The notes under the pieces are model-generated. The model had not been told where the DNA came from. It saw nothing but the letters and a program-made list of their open reading frames with translations, and made no database searches. Below, in pieces: positions 51,066 through 60,712 of a stretch of DNA of 64,000 nucleotides (positions within the stretch are counted from its first letter, which is position 1; every line of letters starts with the position of its first letter). The stretch spans positions 124,001-188,000 of the forward strand of contig NZ_BCUD01000001.1 of assembly GCF_001591105.1 (NCBI RefSeq). The letters run 5' to 3'. The position numbers were made by a program, and so were the translations under genes. This DNA is from Vibrio nereis NBRC 15637. GTDB taxonomy: Bacteria; Pseudomonadota; Gammaproteobacteria; Enterobacterales; Vibrionaceae.

Positions 51066-51088
51066 GGGAGCCTTGTCGCTCCCTCTGT
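51066..51088 (+). terminator. possible weak rluC terminator
   Basis: GGGAGC and GCTCCC pair around CTTGTC. Only short T runs follow, so this is a weak terminator. Confidence 0.45.
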
Positions 51089-51115
51089 TTAATAGGCTGA
51101 ATTAACCAGTTTGAC

Positions 51116-51697
51116 TTATAGTACACTGACTCCTTGAGTCTCAAGCATGTCAACTAAGTCTATTAACGGCAGTCCAACAAGCGTATTCGGGTCTTTGCCT
51201 TCCAACTTTTCAAACAACGCAATCCCTAAGCCTTCACTCTTGAAACTACCAGCACAGTAGTAGGGTTTTTCCTTCTCAACATAGTTTTCGATCTGTTGTT
51301 GGCTTAATGAGCGAAAATGAACTGAAAATGTATCGACTCTAACATCAGTATTGCCAGTCTCGGTGTTGTGCAGTGCAAGCCCGGTGAAAAACTGAATGGT
51401 CTTACCGCTTTGCTCTGTCAGTTGCTTGATCGCGTTTTTGGGGGTGAGTGGCTTACCGATGATTTCGCCGTTGATAACACAAACTTGGTCGCTACCAATC
51501 ACGAGGCTAGGTTTGTCGGTATGGCAAGATTCAGCTTTTCCCTTCGCTAAACGCTCGACGAGAGTGAAAGGAGTCTCGTTATCTATAGGCGTTTCATCGA
51601 AATCTGGTGACATTGTTTCGAAAGAAAGTGAGAGCTTGTTGAGCAACTGTTGGCGATAAGGCGAAGTAGAGGCTAAAACTAGTTGGTAATTTGGCAT
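51116..51697 (-). CDS. Maf-family nucleoside triphosphate pyrophosphatase (YceF type)
   Basis: A 193-residue Maf protein that hydrolyses nucleotide triphosphates to monophosphates, favouring modified or non-canonical bases (m7GTP for E. coli YceF). Landmarks are [15 protein letters not shown] at residues 8-22, SPDFDETP near 35, GSDQVC near 68-73, and [33 protein letters not shown] near 140-170 as a pattern. It is divergent from yceD and converges on rluC, as yceF in E. coli. Confidence 0.92.
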   Translation of the reverse strand: MPNYQLVLASTSPYRQQLLNKLSLSFETMSPDFDETPIDNETPFTLVERLAKGKAESCHTDKPSLVIGSDQVCVINGEIIGKPLTPKNAIKQLTEQSGKTIQFFTGLALHNTETGNTDVRVDTFSVHFRSLSQQQIENYVEKEKPYYCAGSFKSEGLGIALFEKLEGKDPNTLVGLPLIDLVDMLETQGVSVL

Positions 51698-51845
51698 TTT
51701 TATTTACAATCAACAGACGACTTATAAGTAGCTTAATCGATCTAATGGTCGAGATCCTAGCTATCTCAGTGATAAGGAAAAAAAGTACAACTTTTTGCCC
51801 TTTTTCTTTGACTATAAACGAATTGGAAGATAGAATTCGCGCCCT

Positions 51846-52370
51846 ATGCAAAAGGTAAAAATACCGCGAACGGTTGATCCGGCAAGAACTGCTCAAAAGC
51901 GACTTGATTTTGAAGGTATCATTCAAATGAGTCTCTTTAAGCGCTTAGAGGAATCGGTCGAAGGCGTTAAACGCGACGCTCAAGTGTCATTGTCATTTGG
52001 GTTAGATGAACAGCGACTTGTTGTTATCTCTGGTAAAGCTAACATCGAAGTTGATTTAGAGTGTCAACGCTGTAACGAGGTTTTCACACACTTGTGTGAA
52101 GTCGAATTCACTTATACGCCGTATTATAGCGAAAAAAGTGAAGAAGACGCACCGGAAGAGTACGATTTGGTAGATCTGAACGAGTACGGTGAAATTGACC
52201 TGATACAGTTGGTTGAAGACGAGTTCATTCTAAACTTGCCTCAAATTGCGATGCATGACGAAGCGGACTGTAGCGTTAATTCAGATAACATGGTGTTTGG
52301 TGAGATTCCAGAAGAAATTGTGGAAGAAAAGCCGAATCCATTTGACGTTTTAAAAAGCTTAAAGAAGTAA
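51846..52370 (+). CDS. yceD: DUF177/YceD protein, 23S rRNA accumulation protein
   Basis: A 174-residue cytosolic protein linked to 23S rRNA accumulation in E. coli. The DUF177 core is seen as [10 protein letters not shown] (Cys73 and Cys76) and the acidic [39 protein letters not shown] stretch (residues about 88-125 by pattern). It lies 31 bp before rpmF, and this pair is widely conserved, also in plants and Gram-positives. It opens the fab cluster. Confidence 0.93.
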   Translation: MQKVKIPRTVDPARTAQKRLDFEGIIQMSLFKRLEESVEGVKRDAQVSLSFGLDEQRLVVISGKANIEVDLECQRCNEVFTHLCEVEFTYTPYYSEKSEEDAPEEYDLVDLNEYGEIDLIQLVEDEFILNLPQIAMHDEADCSVNSDNMVFGEIPEEIVEEKPNPFDVLKSLKK

Positions 52371-52401
52371 TTCTTTAAGGATTAACACAGGAGTAGGGTC
52401 C

Positions 52402-52572
52402 ATGGCCGTACAGAAAAACCGTAAAACACGTTCTAAGCGTGGTATGCGTCGTTCACACGATGCCCTAACTACAGCTGCACTTTCTGTTGACGCAACTTCA
52501 GGTGAAACTCACCTACGTCACAACGTGACTGCTGAAGGTTACTACCGCGGCAAGAAGGTTATCAACAAGTAA
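52402..52572 (+). CDS. rpmF: 50S ribosomal protein L32
   Basis: A 56-residue basic ribosomal protein, [20 protein letters not shown] at the start and [10 protein letters not shown] at the end, the L32 pattern of gammaproteobacteria. Codon use is ribosomal. ACAGGAGTAGGGTCC gives a strong ribosome site. It has no zinc-binding Cys set, so it is the C- form. The gene lies between yceD and plsX in the standard order. Confidence 0.97.
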
Positions 52573-52581
52573 GGTTGACCT

Positions 52582-53607
52582 TTGCAATATATAACCGTTG
52601 CACTTGATGCAATGGGCGGGGATTTCGGTCCTCGCGTTACAGTGCCTGCCGCCGTGCAGGCACTGTCGCATTTCCCAGAGCTAAAAGTGGTCCTATTAGG
52701 TGATCAAACTGCGATCACATCTCAATTATCATCCCTTGGTTGTAAGCCAGATACTCGTTTGCGTATCCAGCATTGTGACCGGGTGATCTCCAACTCAGAA
52801 AAACCCTCTCTCGCACTTAGAAATAGCCATGGTACCTCTATGGCCGCTGCTATTGACGCTGTCGCCCAAAGTAAAGCCGATGCGTGTGTCAGTGGTGGTA
52901 ATACCGGTGCACTTATGGCGTTGTCTCGTTTTCGTCTTAAATTATTACCGGGTATTGAAAGGCCAGCCTTGATTTCTGCCTTACCGACGGCCACGGGCAA
53001 TAAAACCTGGATGCTTGATCTTGGTGCCAATGTTTCTAGTGACGCGGACTCTTTGTTTCAGTTTGCTGTGATGGGTAGTGCTTTAGCCGAGCAGAATTTA
53101 CAAAGACCACCACGAGTCGCTATTCTCAACATTGGCGCAGAAGAAATAAAAGGCAATGACCTTGTTAAGCGCTGTGCAGAAATGCTGTCGAATACTCAAT
53201 CGGTTAATTTTGTAGGCTACATAGAGGGTAATCAATTATTACACGATGCTGCAGACGTTGTTGTCTGTGATGGGTTTGTTGGCAATGTTTGTTTAAAAGC
53301 TTGTGAAGGTACTGCCCAGCTTTTTATAGATAAGTTGAAATCGAGTATGATCTCCTCATCTATAAAGGGTTGGATTGCAAGAAAATTATTTTCTGGCCTA
53401 TTTAATGAGCTAAAAACATTGAACCCCGACCAGTATAACGGCGCAAGTTTGCTAGGATTGCGCGGCATTGTCATAAAAAGCCACGGAAGCGCTGATGTAG
53501 AAGCGGTTACCAACGCGATTGGTGAAGCTCTGCACGAGGTCAAACGACAAGTACCAAGCCGTATTAGCGATCGTTTGGAAGCGGTTTTACTCGAGAGGCA
53601 CTATTAG
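52582..53607 (+). CDS. plsX: phosphate acyltransferase PlsX
   Basis: Makes acyl-phosphate from acyl-ACP for phospholipid synthesis. The product is 341 residues, started at TTG 52582 ([16 protein letters not shown]); TTG is also used in E. coli plsX. AAGG just after the rpmF stop is the ribosome site. Landmarks are [24 protein letters not shown] and [15 protein letters not shown]. The gene is nine bases after rpmF and five before fabH. Confidence 0.95.
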   Translation: MQYITVALDAMGGDFGPRVTVPAAVQALSHFPELKVVLLGDQTAITSQLSSLGCKPDTRLRIQHCDRVISNSEKPSLALRNSHGTSMAAAIDAVAQSKADACVSGGNTGALMALSRFRLKLLPGIERPALISALPTATGNKTWMLDLGANVSSDADSLFQFAVMGSALAEQNLQRPPRVAILNIGAEEIKGNDLVKRCAEMLSNTQSVNFVGYIEGNQLLHDAADVVVCDGFVGNVCLKACEGTAQLFIDKLKSSMISSSIKGWIARKLFSGLFNELKTLNPDQYNGASLLGLRGIVIKSHGSADVEAVTNAIGEALHEVKRQVPSRISDRLEAVLLERHY

Positions 53608-53612
53608 TCTTC

Positions 53613-54563
53613 ATGTATAGCAAAATTTTAGGTACTGGCAGCTACCTGCCATCTCAGGTGCGAACTAACGCAGATCTAGAGAAAATGGTAGATACAAGTG
53701 ATGAGTGGATTGTCGCTCGCACTGGTATTAAAGAGCGTCGCATCGCTGCTGAAAACGAAACCGTTGCGGATATGGGCTATATCGCGGCTAAAAACGCCAT
53801 CGAGATGGCGGGTATTGATAAAAACGATATCGATCTTATTATTCTAGCAACCACCAGCGGTAGTCACACTTTCCCTTCATCGGCATGTCAGGTACAAGCT
53901 AAGCTTGATATCAAAGGTTGCCCCGCATTTGACTTAGCTGCGGCTTGTTCAGGCTTTGTATATGCTCTTTCAGTTGCAGATCAGCACGTTAAATCAGGCA
54001 TGTGTAAAAACGTGCTTGTGATTGGCGCAGATGCATTGTCAAAAACATGTGACCCAACGGATCGTTCAACTATCATTCTATTTGGTGATGGTGCAGGTGC
54101 CGTTGTGGTAGGCGCAAGCGAAGAGCCAGGTATCTTATCGACTCACATCTACTCAGATGGTCGATTTGGTGAATTACTGAGCCTTGAAGTGCCAGAGCGT
54201 GGCAAAGATGCAGATAAATGGCTGCACATGGCCGGTAATGAAGTGTTCAAAGTAGCAGTGACTCAGTTGTCGAAGCTGGTAAAAGATACACTGGCTGCGA
54301 ATGATATGCACAAGTCTGAACTGGATTGGTTAGTGCCGCACCAAGCGAATTACCGCATCATTTCTGCGACAGCGAAAAAGCTGTCTATGTCGCTAGATCA
54401 GGTTGTTATTACTTTGGATAAACACGGTAACACGTCTGCGGCGACCGTTCCGTCTGCTCTCGATGAAGCGGTGCGCGATGGCCGAATTAAGCGTGGTCAA
54501 ACGCTTCTTCTTGAGGCATTTGGTGGTGGCTTTACCTGGGGTTCAGCTCTGGTTAAGTTCTAA
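53613..54563 (+). CDS. fabH: beta-ketoacyl-ACP synthase III
   Basis: Condenses acetyl-CoA with malonyl-ACP to start fatty acid synthesis. The product is 316 residues (317 in E. coli). The catalytic triad is Cys112 ([11 protein letters not shown]), His in VPHQANYR near 244, and Asn in HGNTSAA near 274. It is followed by a hairpin with a T-run before fabD, so part of the transcription may stop there. Confidence 0.97.
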   Translation: MYSKILGTGSYLPSQVRTNADLEKMVDTSDEWIVARTGIKERRIAAENETVADMGYIAAKNAIEMAGIDKNDIDLIILATTSGSHTFPSSACQVQAKLDIKGCPAFDLAAACSGFVYALSVADQHVKSGMCKNVLVIGADALSKTCDPTDRSTIILFGDGAGAVVVGASEEPGILSTHIYSDGRFGELLSLEVPERGKDADKWLHMAGNEVFKVAVTQLSKLVKDTLAANDMHKSELDWLVPHQANYRIISATAKKLSMSLDQVVITLDKHGNTSAATVPSALDEAVRDGRIKRGQTLLLEAFGGGFTWGSALVKF

Positions 54564-54583
54564 AACCAACCGAATTTAAATTT

Positions 54584-54612
54584 AAGATGCCTATATGGCA
54601 TCTTTTCTTTCT
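54584..54612 (+). terminator. intra-operon terminator or attenuator between fabH and fabD
   Basis: AAGATGCC and GGCATCTT pair around TATAT and are followed by TTTC and more T-rich sequence. It is a moderate terminator placed inside a gene run normally read together. Confidence 0.7.
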
Positions 54613-54635
54613 TACTTTGTTTTAAGGAAAAATAT

Positions 54636-55559
54636 ATGAGCAACTTTGCTATCGTATTTCCAGGTCAGGGCTCTCAAGCTGTTGGTATGCTTGCTGACCT
54701 TGGCGAACAGTATGAAGTAGTTAAACAAACTTTCGCAGAAGCATCTGAAGCACTAGGTTATGACCTATGGGCGCTTGTTCAGAATGGTCCAGCGGAAGAC
54801 TTAAACCAAACATTCCGTACTCAGCCAGCTCTTCTTGCTTCTTCTGTTGCTATTTGGCGTGTATGGCAAGAACTCGGTCTAGAGCAACCAGCAAACTTAG
54901 CTGGTCACAGCCTTGGTGAGTACTCAGCACTTGTATGTGCAGGTGTTATTGATTTCAAGGAAGCGATCAAACTGGTTGAACTACGTGGTCAACTAATGCA
55001 AGAAGCCGTACCAGCAGGTACAGGTGCGATGTACGCAATCATCGGTCTTGGCGATGATGCTATCGCGAAAGCATGTGAAGAAGCAGCGCAGGGTGATGTT
55101 GTTTCACCAGTAAACTTCAACTCACCAGGCCAAGTCGTTATCGCAGGTAGCAAAGATGCGGTAGAGCGCGCAGGTGCACTGTGTAAAGAAGCCGGCGCAA
55201 AACGTGCTCTTCCACTTCCTGTTTCGGTACCGTCTCACTGTGCGTTGATGAAACCAGCAGCAGACAAGCTAGCAGTTGCTTTAGAAGAAATTCAATTCAA
55301 TGCACCTCAGCTTCCTGTTATCAACAACGTAGACGTTGCTGCTGAAACAGATCCTGCAAAAATTAAAGAAGCGTTAGTACGTCAACTATACAGCCCAGTG
55401 CGTTGGACCGAGACTGTTCAACTGATGAGCGAGCAGGGCGTAGAGAAACTACTAGAGCTTGGTCCCGGTAAAGTTCTTACTGGCCTAACAAAACGTATTG
55501 TGAAGACACTGAGTGGCGCAGCAGTGAATGACACTGCATCACTAGACGCTGCTAAGTAA
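54636..55559 (+). CDS. fabD: malonyl-CoA--ACP transacylase
   Basis: Transfers malonyl from CoA to ACP. The product is 307 residues. The nucleophile Ser92 is in GHSLGEYSA at residues 90-98, and the catalytic His is in SVPSHCALM near residue 201. FPGQGSQ opens the protein at residues 8-14. Codon use is strongly biased. GGAAAA precedes the ATG. Order plsX-fabH-fabD-fabG-acpP-fabF is conserved with E. coli. Confidence 0.97.
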   Translation: MSNFAIVFPGQGSQAVGMLADLGEQYEVVKQTFAEASEALGYDLWALVQNGPAEDLNQTFRTQPALLASSVAIWRVWQELGLEQPANLAGHSLGEYSALVCAGVIDFKEAIKLVELRGQLMQEAVPAGTGAMYAIIGLGDDAIAKACEEAAQGDVVSPVNFNSPGQVVIAGSKDAVERAGALCKEAGAKRALPLPVSVPSHCALMKPAADKLAVALEEIQFNAPQLPVINNVDVAAETDPAKIKEALVRQLYSPVRWTETVQLMSEQGVEKLLELGPGKVLTGLTKRIVKTLSGAAVNDTASLDAAK

Positions 55560-55578
55560 ACTCGAAGGAACAATAATC

Positions 55579-56316
55579 ATGATGAACCTAGAAGGCAAAA
55601 TTGCCCTAGTGACTGGCGCAAGCCGTGGTATCGGTCGTGCTATCGCTGAACTGCTTGTTGAGCGTGGTGCAACGGTTATCGGTACAGCAACCTCTGAAGG
55701 TGGTGCTGCAGCGATCAGTGAATACCTAGGCGAGAATGGTAAAGGTCTGGCACTGAACGTAACAGATGTTGACTCTATTGCTGCGACTCTAAAGACAATT
55801 AATGATGAGTTTGGTGCGATTGATATCTTGGTGAACAACGCAGGTATCACGCGTGACAACCTACTTATGCGTATGAAAGACGATGAGTGGAATGACATCA
55901 TCGATACAAACCTGACGCCAATCTACCGCATGTCGAAGGCAGTTCTACGCGGCATGATGAAAAAGCGTGCAGGCCGCATTATTAACGTTGGTTCTGTTGT
56001 GGGTACTATGGGTAACGCTGGTCAGGCAAACTACGCCGCAGCTAAAGCGGGTGTAATTGGCTTTACTAAATCGATGGCGCGTGAAGTAGCGTCTCGTGGC
56101 GTAACCGTAAACACCGTGGCACCAGGTTTTATCGAAACCGATATGACTAAAGCGCTTAACGAAGACCAACGTGCGGCAACATTATCAAATGTTCCTGCTG
56201 GTCGTCTTGGCGACCCACGTGAAATTGCGTCAGCTGTTGTATTCCTAGCTTCTCCAGAAGCTGCGTACATTACAGGTGAAACTTTGCATGTAAATGGCGG
56301 TATGTACATGGTTTAA
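55579..56316 (+). CDS. fabG: 3-oxoacyl-ACP reductase
   Basis: NADPH-dependent reduction of beta-ketoacyl-ACP. Product 245 residues from 55579 or 244 from the adjacent ATG at 55582; the second gives the common MNLEGKIALVTG start and the first sits at the better distance (about 9 nt) from GAAGGA. The Rossmann motif is GASRGIGRA. The Ser-Tyr-Lys triad is in NVGSVVGTMGNAGQANYAAAKAG. The gene is 19 nt after fabD. Confidence 0.97.
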   Translation: MMNLEGKIALVTGASRGIGRAIAELLVERGATVIGTATSEGGAAAISEYLGENGKGLALNVTDVDSIAATLKTINDEFGAIDILVNNAGITRDNLLMRMKDDEWNDIIDTNLTPIYRMSKAVLRGMMKKRAGRIINVGSVVGTMGNAGQANYAAAKAGVIGFTKSMAREVASRGVTVNTVAPGFIETDMTKALNEDQRAATLSNVPAGRLGDPREIASAVVFLASPEAAYITGETLHVNGGMYMV

Positions 56317-56621
56317 TTGGCTGAATAAGCAGAAAAGGTGCACTTTTTCGTGAACATGCACCCAAATCACTGCATAATTGGTCAATTAACTTATAATGTC
56401 ACTCATCCTGTTAGGGATTGTCATCAAAATAGCCTATATTTGGTGATAAATGGCATTAACTTGCGCAACATTTGTGCATGATATAAGTCAAAAATGTATT
56501 GAATTTCGGTTAAATTCGCTAAAATTGTGGTTTGACCAGCAAGGACCCCCTTGCAACTTTCAATAGTTCGAATAAACTACGGAATCATCGCATTGAGCGA
56601 AATCTGTAAAGGAAAAGAAAA
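56317..56621. other. 305-bp leader/promoter region of acpP
   Basis: No gene was found. A hairpin without a T-run lies at about 56337-56362 (GGTGCA / TGCACC). A FadR-like site lies at 56528-56538. The rest is AT-rich and should carry the acpP promoter, as acpP in E. coli has its own strong promoter. Confidence 0.5.
56528..56538. promoter_or_regulatory. FadR-like site upstream of acpP
   Basis: TGGTTTGACCA differs from the FadR core TGGTCNGACCA at one arm base. It lies about 84 bp before the acpP start, a position that could serve activation. FadR activates fab genes in E. coli. The mismatch and loose spacing make this tentative. Confidence 0.35.
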
Positions 56622-56855
56622 ATGAGCAACATCGAAGAACGCGTAAAGAAAATCATTGTTGAACAGCTAGGTGTAGACGAAGCTGAAGTTAAAAACGAAG
56701 CTTCATTCGTTGACGATCTAGGTGCTGATTCTCTAGACACTGTTGAACTAGTAATGGCTCTAGAAGAAGAATTCGACACTGAGATTCCAGACGAAGAAGC
56801 TGAGAAGATCACTACTGTTCAAGCTGCAATCGACTACGTGAACAGCGCTCAGTAA
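56622..56855 (+). CDS. acpP: acyl carrier protein
   Basis: Small acidic carrier for acyl chains in fatty acid synthesis. The product is 77 residues. The phosphopantetheine serine is Ser37 in [19 protein letters not shown]. Codon use is very biased. GGAAAAGAAAA precedes the ATG. It has its own strong terminator 9 nt after the stop, just before fabF. Confidence 0.98.
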
Positions 56856-56864
56856 TATCTCTCC

Positions 56865-56893
56865 CAGGCGGCCTTCTGGCCGCCTGTGTTTTT
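56865..56893 (+). terminator. acpP intrinsic terminator
   Basis: CAGGCGGCC and GGCCGCCTG pair around TTCT and are followed by TGTTTTTC. The stem is GC-rich and stable. Confidence 0.88.
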
Positions 56894-56945
56894 CTTAACT
56901 CTTCTATCCTCTCATAGAATCATTTCAATCCCGGAGAATAAAATC

Positions 56946-58190
56946 GTGTCCAAGCGTCGTGTTGTTGTCACTGGCATGGGTATGTTGTCACCGGTAGGCA
57001 ACACTGTAGAATCATCTTGGAAAGCCCTGCTAGACGGTCAAAGCGGTATCGTTGATATCGATCATTTCGATACTGAGAACTTTTCAACTCGCTTTGCAGG
57101 CCTTGTAAAAGATTTTGACTGCACAGAGTACATGTCTAAGAAAGATGCTCGTAAAATGGATTTATTCATTCAATACGGCATTGCAGCGGGCATCCAAGCT
57201 CTAGATGACTCTGGCTTACAAATTACTGAAGAAAACGCAGCTCGTGTTGGCGTAGCGATTGGCTCAGGCATCGGCGGTCTAGACCTAATTGAAAAAGGTC
57301 ATGCAGCTCTTGTAGAAAAAGGTCCCCGTAAAGTAAGCCCATTCTTCGTACCGTCAACCATCGTAAATATGGTTGCAGGTAACTTATCTATCATGCGCGG
57401 TCTTCGCGGTCCAAATATCGCGATCTCGACGGCGTGTACAACTGGTCTTCATAACATTGGCCATGCAGCTCGTATGATTGCATACGGCGATGCAGAAGCA
57501 ATGGTAGCAGGTGGTGCTGAAAAAGCATCAACACCTCTAGGTATGGCTGGTTTTGGTGCAGCGAAAGCACTGTCTACTCGTAACGATGAGCCGCAGAAAG
57601 CTTCTCGCCCTTGGGATAAAGACCGTGATGGTTTCGTCCTAGGCGATGGTGCCGGTATCATGGTGCTAGAAGAATATGAGCAGGCAAAAGCTCGTGGCGC
57701 TAAGATTTACGCAGAAGTTGTTGGCTTCGGTATGTCTGGTGACGCTTACCACATGACTTCACCAAGTGAAGATGGTTCAGGTGGCGCGCTAGCGATGGAA
57801 GCAGCAATGCGTGACGCAGGTATCACTGGTACTCAAGTGGGTTACGTGAATGCTCACGGTACTTCAACACCTGCTGGTGATGTTGCCGAAATCAAAGGTG
57901 TTCGCCGAGCTCTAGGTGAAGAAGGTGCGAAACAAGTGAAAGTTTCTTCAACCAAATCTATGACTGGTCACCTACTGGGTGCAGCCGGGTCTGTTGAAGC
58001 AATCATCACTGTTATGTCTCTTGTTGATCAAATTGTTCCACCAACGATTAACCTAGATAACCGCGATGAAGGTCTGGATGATATCGACCTTGTTCCACAT
58101 ACTGCTAAGAAAGTAGATATGGAATACGCAGTTTGTAACTCTTTCGGTTTTGGTGGTACAAACGGTTCGCTAGTCTTCAAAAAGATCTAA
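56946..58190 (+). CDS. fabF: beta-ketoacyl-ACP synthase II
   Basis: Elongating condensing enzyme of fatty acid synthesis, important for cis-vaccenate formation. The product is 414 residues, from the GTG at 56946 (SKRRVVVTG after the start) with CGGAGAA upstream; an ATG at 56886 lies in the acpP terminator and is rejected. The catalytic Cys is Cys164 ([11 protein letters not shown]). The His residues are in [12 protein letters not shown] and [13 protein letters not shown]. The gene ends in a terminator and pabC follows. Confidence 0.97.
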   Translation: MSKRRVVVTGMGMLSPVGNTVESSWKALLDGQSGIVDIDHFDTENFSTRFAGLVKDFDCTEYMSKKDARKMDLFIQYGIAAGIQALDDSGLQITEENAARVGVAIGSGIGGLDLIEKGHAALVEKGPRKVSPFFVPSTIVNMVAGNLSIMRGLRGPNIAISTACTTGLHNIGHAARMIAYGDAEAMVAGGAEKASTPLGMAGFGAAKALSTRNDEPQKASRPWDKDRDGFVLGDGAGIMVLEEYEQAKARGAKIYAEVVGFGMSGDAYHMTSPSEDGSGGALAMEAAMRDAGITGTQVGYVNAHGTSTPAGDVAEIKGVRRALGEEGAKQVKVSSTKSMTGHLLGAAGSVEAIITVMSLVDQIVPPTINLDNRDEGLDDIDLVPHTAKKVDMEYAVCNSFGFGGTNGSLVFKKI

Positions 58191-58213
58191 CGAGCATCTT
58201 AGCAAAATATGTT

Positions 58214-58250
58214 AAAACGGCTTAGTACTTCGGTATTAGGCCGTTTTGTT
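58214..58250 (+). terminator. fabF intrinsic terminator
   Basis: AAAACGGC and GCCGTTTT pair with further stem pairs around a TTCG loop and are followed by GTTATTT. Confidence 0.8.
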
Positions 58251-58268
58251 ATTTAGGTGGAAGTAAAA

Positions 58269-59075
58269 GTGTATTGGGTAAATGGACAATTAACCGATTC
58301 AATCTCGCTAAGCGATCGTTCGTTTCAATACGGTGACGGGTGTTTTACTACCATGCTCACTGTTAATGGTGTGATCAGTCATTGGGATAAGCATATCCAA
58401 CGTATGGAAGCGTGCCTTGATGCTCTTCAAATTTCTCTCCCGGACTGGAATATGGTTGAAAAGTGGCTGGAGAAAGCCGCTTATTCACAGGGGAAAGCAG
58501 GGTTGAAGCTGCACATCAGCCGAGGTGAGGGAGGGAGGGGATATAGCCCTACTCAAGTGACCTCACCAAATGTTACTATTAGCGCCTTTCATTTTCCTGC
58601 TCATTATGAAAAATGGTGCCGTGAAGGTGTCAACCTTGGCATATGCCACAAAAGGCTAGGTATAAATCCAATGCTGGCAGGCCATAAACACAATAACCGT
58701 CTTGAGCAGATATTAATGAAAGCGGATATCGAGCAACAAGGGTACAGCGATGGCATCGCTCTAGACTGCGAGGGTCACGTTGTGGAAACAACCATGGCGA
58801 ACGTGTTCTGGTGTCGCGATGGTAAGTTGTATACGCCAACCTTGACCAAAACTGGAGTCGCTGGTGTCATGCGTCGCGTTGTACTCGAACAGGCCTCTAA
58901 AAAGGGGCTATTGGTCTGCGAAGGGGAGTATACCCTCAGTGATTTACTGACAGCGGACGAAGTTTTCATCACCAACTCGATACTTGGCGTCGCACCAGTT
59001 ACCGCGATTGCAGAGCAACGCTACGCTATTGGACATATAACTAAAACAATTCAGGAGACCCCCTCTTGTGATTAA
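58269..59075 (+). CDS. pabC: aminodeoxychorismate lyase
   Basis: PLP enzyme making p-aminobenzoate from aminodeoxychorismate in folate synthesis. The product is 268 residues from the GTG at 58269; E. coli PabC has 269. From this start the PLP lysine is Lys140 in LAGHKHNN, exactly the E. coli position. AGGTGGAAG at 58255-58263 gives the right ribosome site spacing; a GTG at 58257 would overlap that site. YGDGCFTTM opens the fold. The stop overlaps the mltG start by 8 nt. Confidence 0.92.
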   Translation: MYWVNGQLTDSISLSDRSFQYGDGCFTTMLTVNGVISHWDKHIQRMEACLDALQISLPDWNMVEKWLEKAAYSQGKAGLKLHISRGEGGRGYSPTQVTSPNVTISAFHFPAHYEKWCREGVNLGICHKRLGINPMLAGHKHNNRLEQILMKADIEQQGYSDGIALDCEGHVVETTMANVFWCRDGKLYTPTLTKTGVAGVMRRVVLEQASKKGLLVCEGEYTLSDLLTADEVFITNSILGVAPVTAIAEQRYAIGHITKTIQETPSCD

Positions 59076-60084
59076 AAAGATCACTCTTTTCTTACTATTG
59101 CTCGCTGTCATTGCGGCGGCAGGCTATGGGTATGTTACTAAGCAGGTTGAGCAATACGTCACTCAGCCGATGCAACTAGAGCAAGAGCGCATTTTTACGC
59201 TAAAACCAGGAACAAGCTTTAATCGAGTGCTGTTTGAACTTTCTGAGCAAGGGTTTGTTAACGAAAGCAAATTCTCTAAGTTAGTTGGACGACTCTATCC
59301 TGAGCTAACGCAGTTGAAAGCGGGTACTTATTTACTGGAACCAGAACTCAACCTGACTGAGGCGCTTAAGTTGTTTAAGTCAGGCAAAGAGCACCAGTTC
59401 GCTATCACTTTTGTTGAAGGCTCCACCTTTAAAGAATGGCGCGAAGCATTAATCGAAGCTTCCCACCTGGAACATGTGATTTCAGGTTTAAGCGAAGTAG
59501 AGATTGCTAAAGAGCTAGGTCTTAAACACGAAAAACTAGAGGGTTTACTCCTAGCTGAGACGTATCACTATACGTTCGGAACTTCAGATCTTGATATCTT
59601 ACAAAGAGCATCCAATAAACTTCAGCAAGTCTTGGATCAACAATGGGAGAAGAGACAAGAGAAGCTTCCGATCAAAACACCATATGAAGCGTTGATACTC
59701 GCCTCCATTATTGAAAAAGAGACAGCAGTTGAAGAGGAACGTGAACGCGTTGCATCTGTCTTTGTCAATCGACTTAACAAACGCATGCGGTTACAAACCG
59801 ATCCGACCGTTATTTACGGAATGGGGGATAAATACGATGGTAATATTCGTAAGAAAGATCTGCGAACCCCTACCCCTTATAACACCTATGTGATCTCAGG
59901 TTTGCCACCGACTCCAATCGCAATGCCTGGTGAGGCTTCCATCGCTGCAGCATTAAACCCAGAGCACAGTAAATACCTGTATTTTGTCGCAAGCGGTAAA
60001 GGCGGACACGTATTCTCTAAGTCACTGGCCGAGCACAATCGCGCGGTACGTGCTTACCTAAAACAGTTAAGAAGTAACAAATGA
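59068..60084 (+). CDS. mltG: endolytic murein transglycosylase
   Basis: Inner-membrane lytic transglycosylase that ends nascent glycan strands. The product is 338 residues, with a GTG start at 59068 and AGGAG upstream. The membrane anchor is at about residues 4-22. A LysM-like region follows ([21 protein letters not shown]). The YceG catalytic motif LASIIEKET is at residues 211-219, with Glu216 as likely acid. Later [13 protein letters not shown] and [21 protein letters not shown] are typical. The end overlaps tmk by 4 nt, as in the conserved pabC-mltG-tmk-holB-tatD cluster. Confidence 0.95.
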   Translation: MIKKITLFLLLLAVIAAAGYGYVTKQVEQYVTQPMQLEQERIFTLKPGTSFNRVLFELSEQGFVNESKFSKLVGRLYPELTQLKAGTYLLEPELNLTEALKLFKSGKEHQFAITFVEGSTFKEWREALIEASHLEHVISGLSEVEIAKELGLKHEKLEGLLLAETYHYTFGTSDLDILQRASNKLQQVLDQQWEKRQEKLPIKTPYEALILASIIEKETAVEEERERVASVFVNRLNKRMRLQTDPTVIYGMGDKYDGNIRKKDLRTPTPYNTYVISGLPPTPIAMPGEASIAAALNPEHSKYLYFVASGKGGHVFSKSLAEHNRAVRAYLKQLRSNK

Positions 60085-60710
60085 AACAAGCTAAATTCAT
60101 CGTCATAGAAGGCCTAGAAGGCGCGGGGAAAAGTACCGCGATCAATGCAGTACTTGAAACGCTAAAGCAAGCTGGCATCGAGAGTATTCGAAACACACGT
60201 GAGCCTGGCGGTACGGCCTTAGCTGAAAAGCTTAGAACCCTAGTGAAGCAAGAGCATGAAGGGGAAGAGCTGCAAGATATGACGGAACTTCTTCTCATGT
60301 ATGCAGCACGAGTGCAGCTAGTTGAAAACGTGATTAAACCGGCTCTTAGGCAAGGCGTGTGGGTTGTTGGTGATCGCCATGACATGTCTTCACAGGCTTA
60401 TCAGGGTGGGGGGCGTCAGATCGCTAAAGAAACCATGCAAGCACTCAAGCAGACCACACTGGGTGATTTTAAACCGGACTTGACGCTATACCTTGATATT
60501 GACCCGAGGATTGGTTTAGAGCGTGCACGCGGTCGTGGTGAGTTAGATCGTATTGAGAAGATGGATATGAGCTTCTTTGACCGCACGCGCGAACGTTATC
60601 TGGAATTAGCTAACCAGGATGATAGCGTGCTCATCATTAATGCAGCGCAAGATATTGATCACGTTGCCGCTGATATTAAATCTGCATTAGAGTCTTGGCT
60701 GGAAGCATAA
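60081..60710 (+). CDS. tmk: thymidylate kinase
   Basis: Phosphorylates dTMP to dTDP. The product is 209 residues. The P-loop is [10 protein letters not shown] at residues 9-18, and the DR(H) motif is [16 protein letters not shown] near 97-112. The LID region has [12 protein letters not shown], the E. coli-type (type II) arrangement with Arg in the LID. The start overlaps the mltG end by 4 nt, and holB begins 3 nt after the stop. Confidence 0.96.
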   Translation: MKQAKFIVIEGLEGAGKSTAINAVLETLKQAGIESIRNTREPGGTALAEKLRTLVKQEHEGEELQDMTELLLMYAARVQLVENVIKPALRQGVWVVGDRHDMSSQAYQGGGRQIAKETMQALKQTTLGDFKPDLTLYLDIDPRIGLERARGRGELDRIEKMDMSFFDRTRERYLELANQDDSVLIINAAQDIDHVAADIKSALESWLEA

Positions 60711-60712
60711 TT

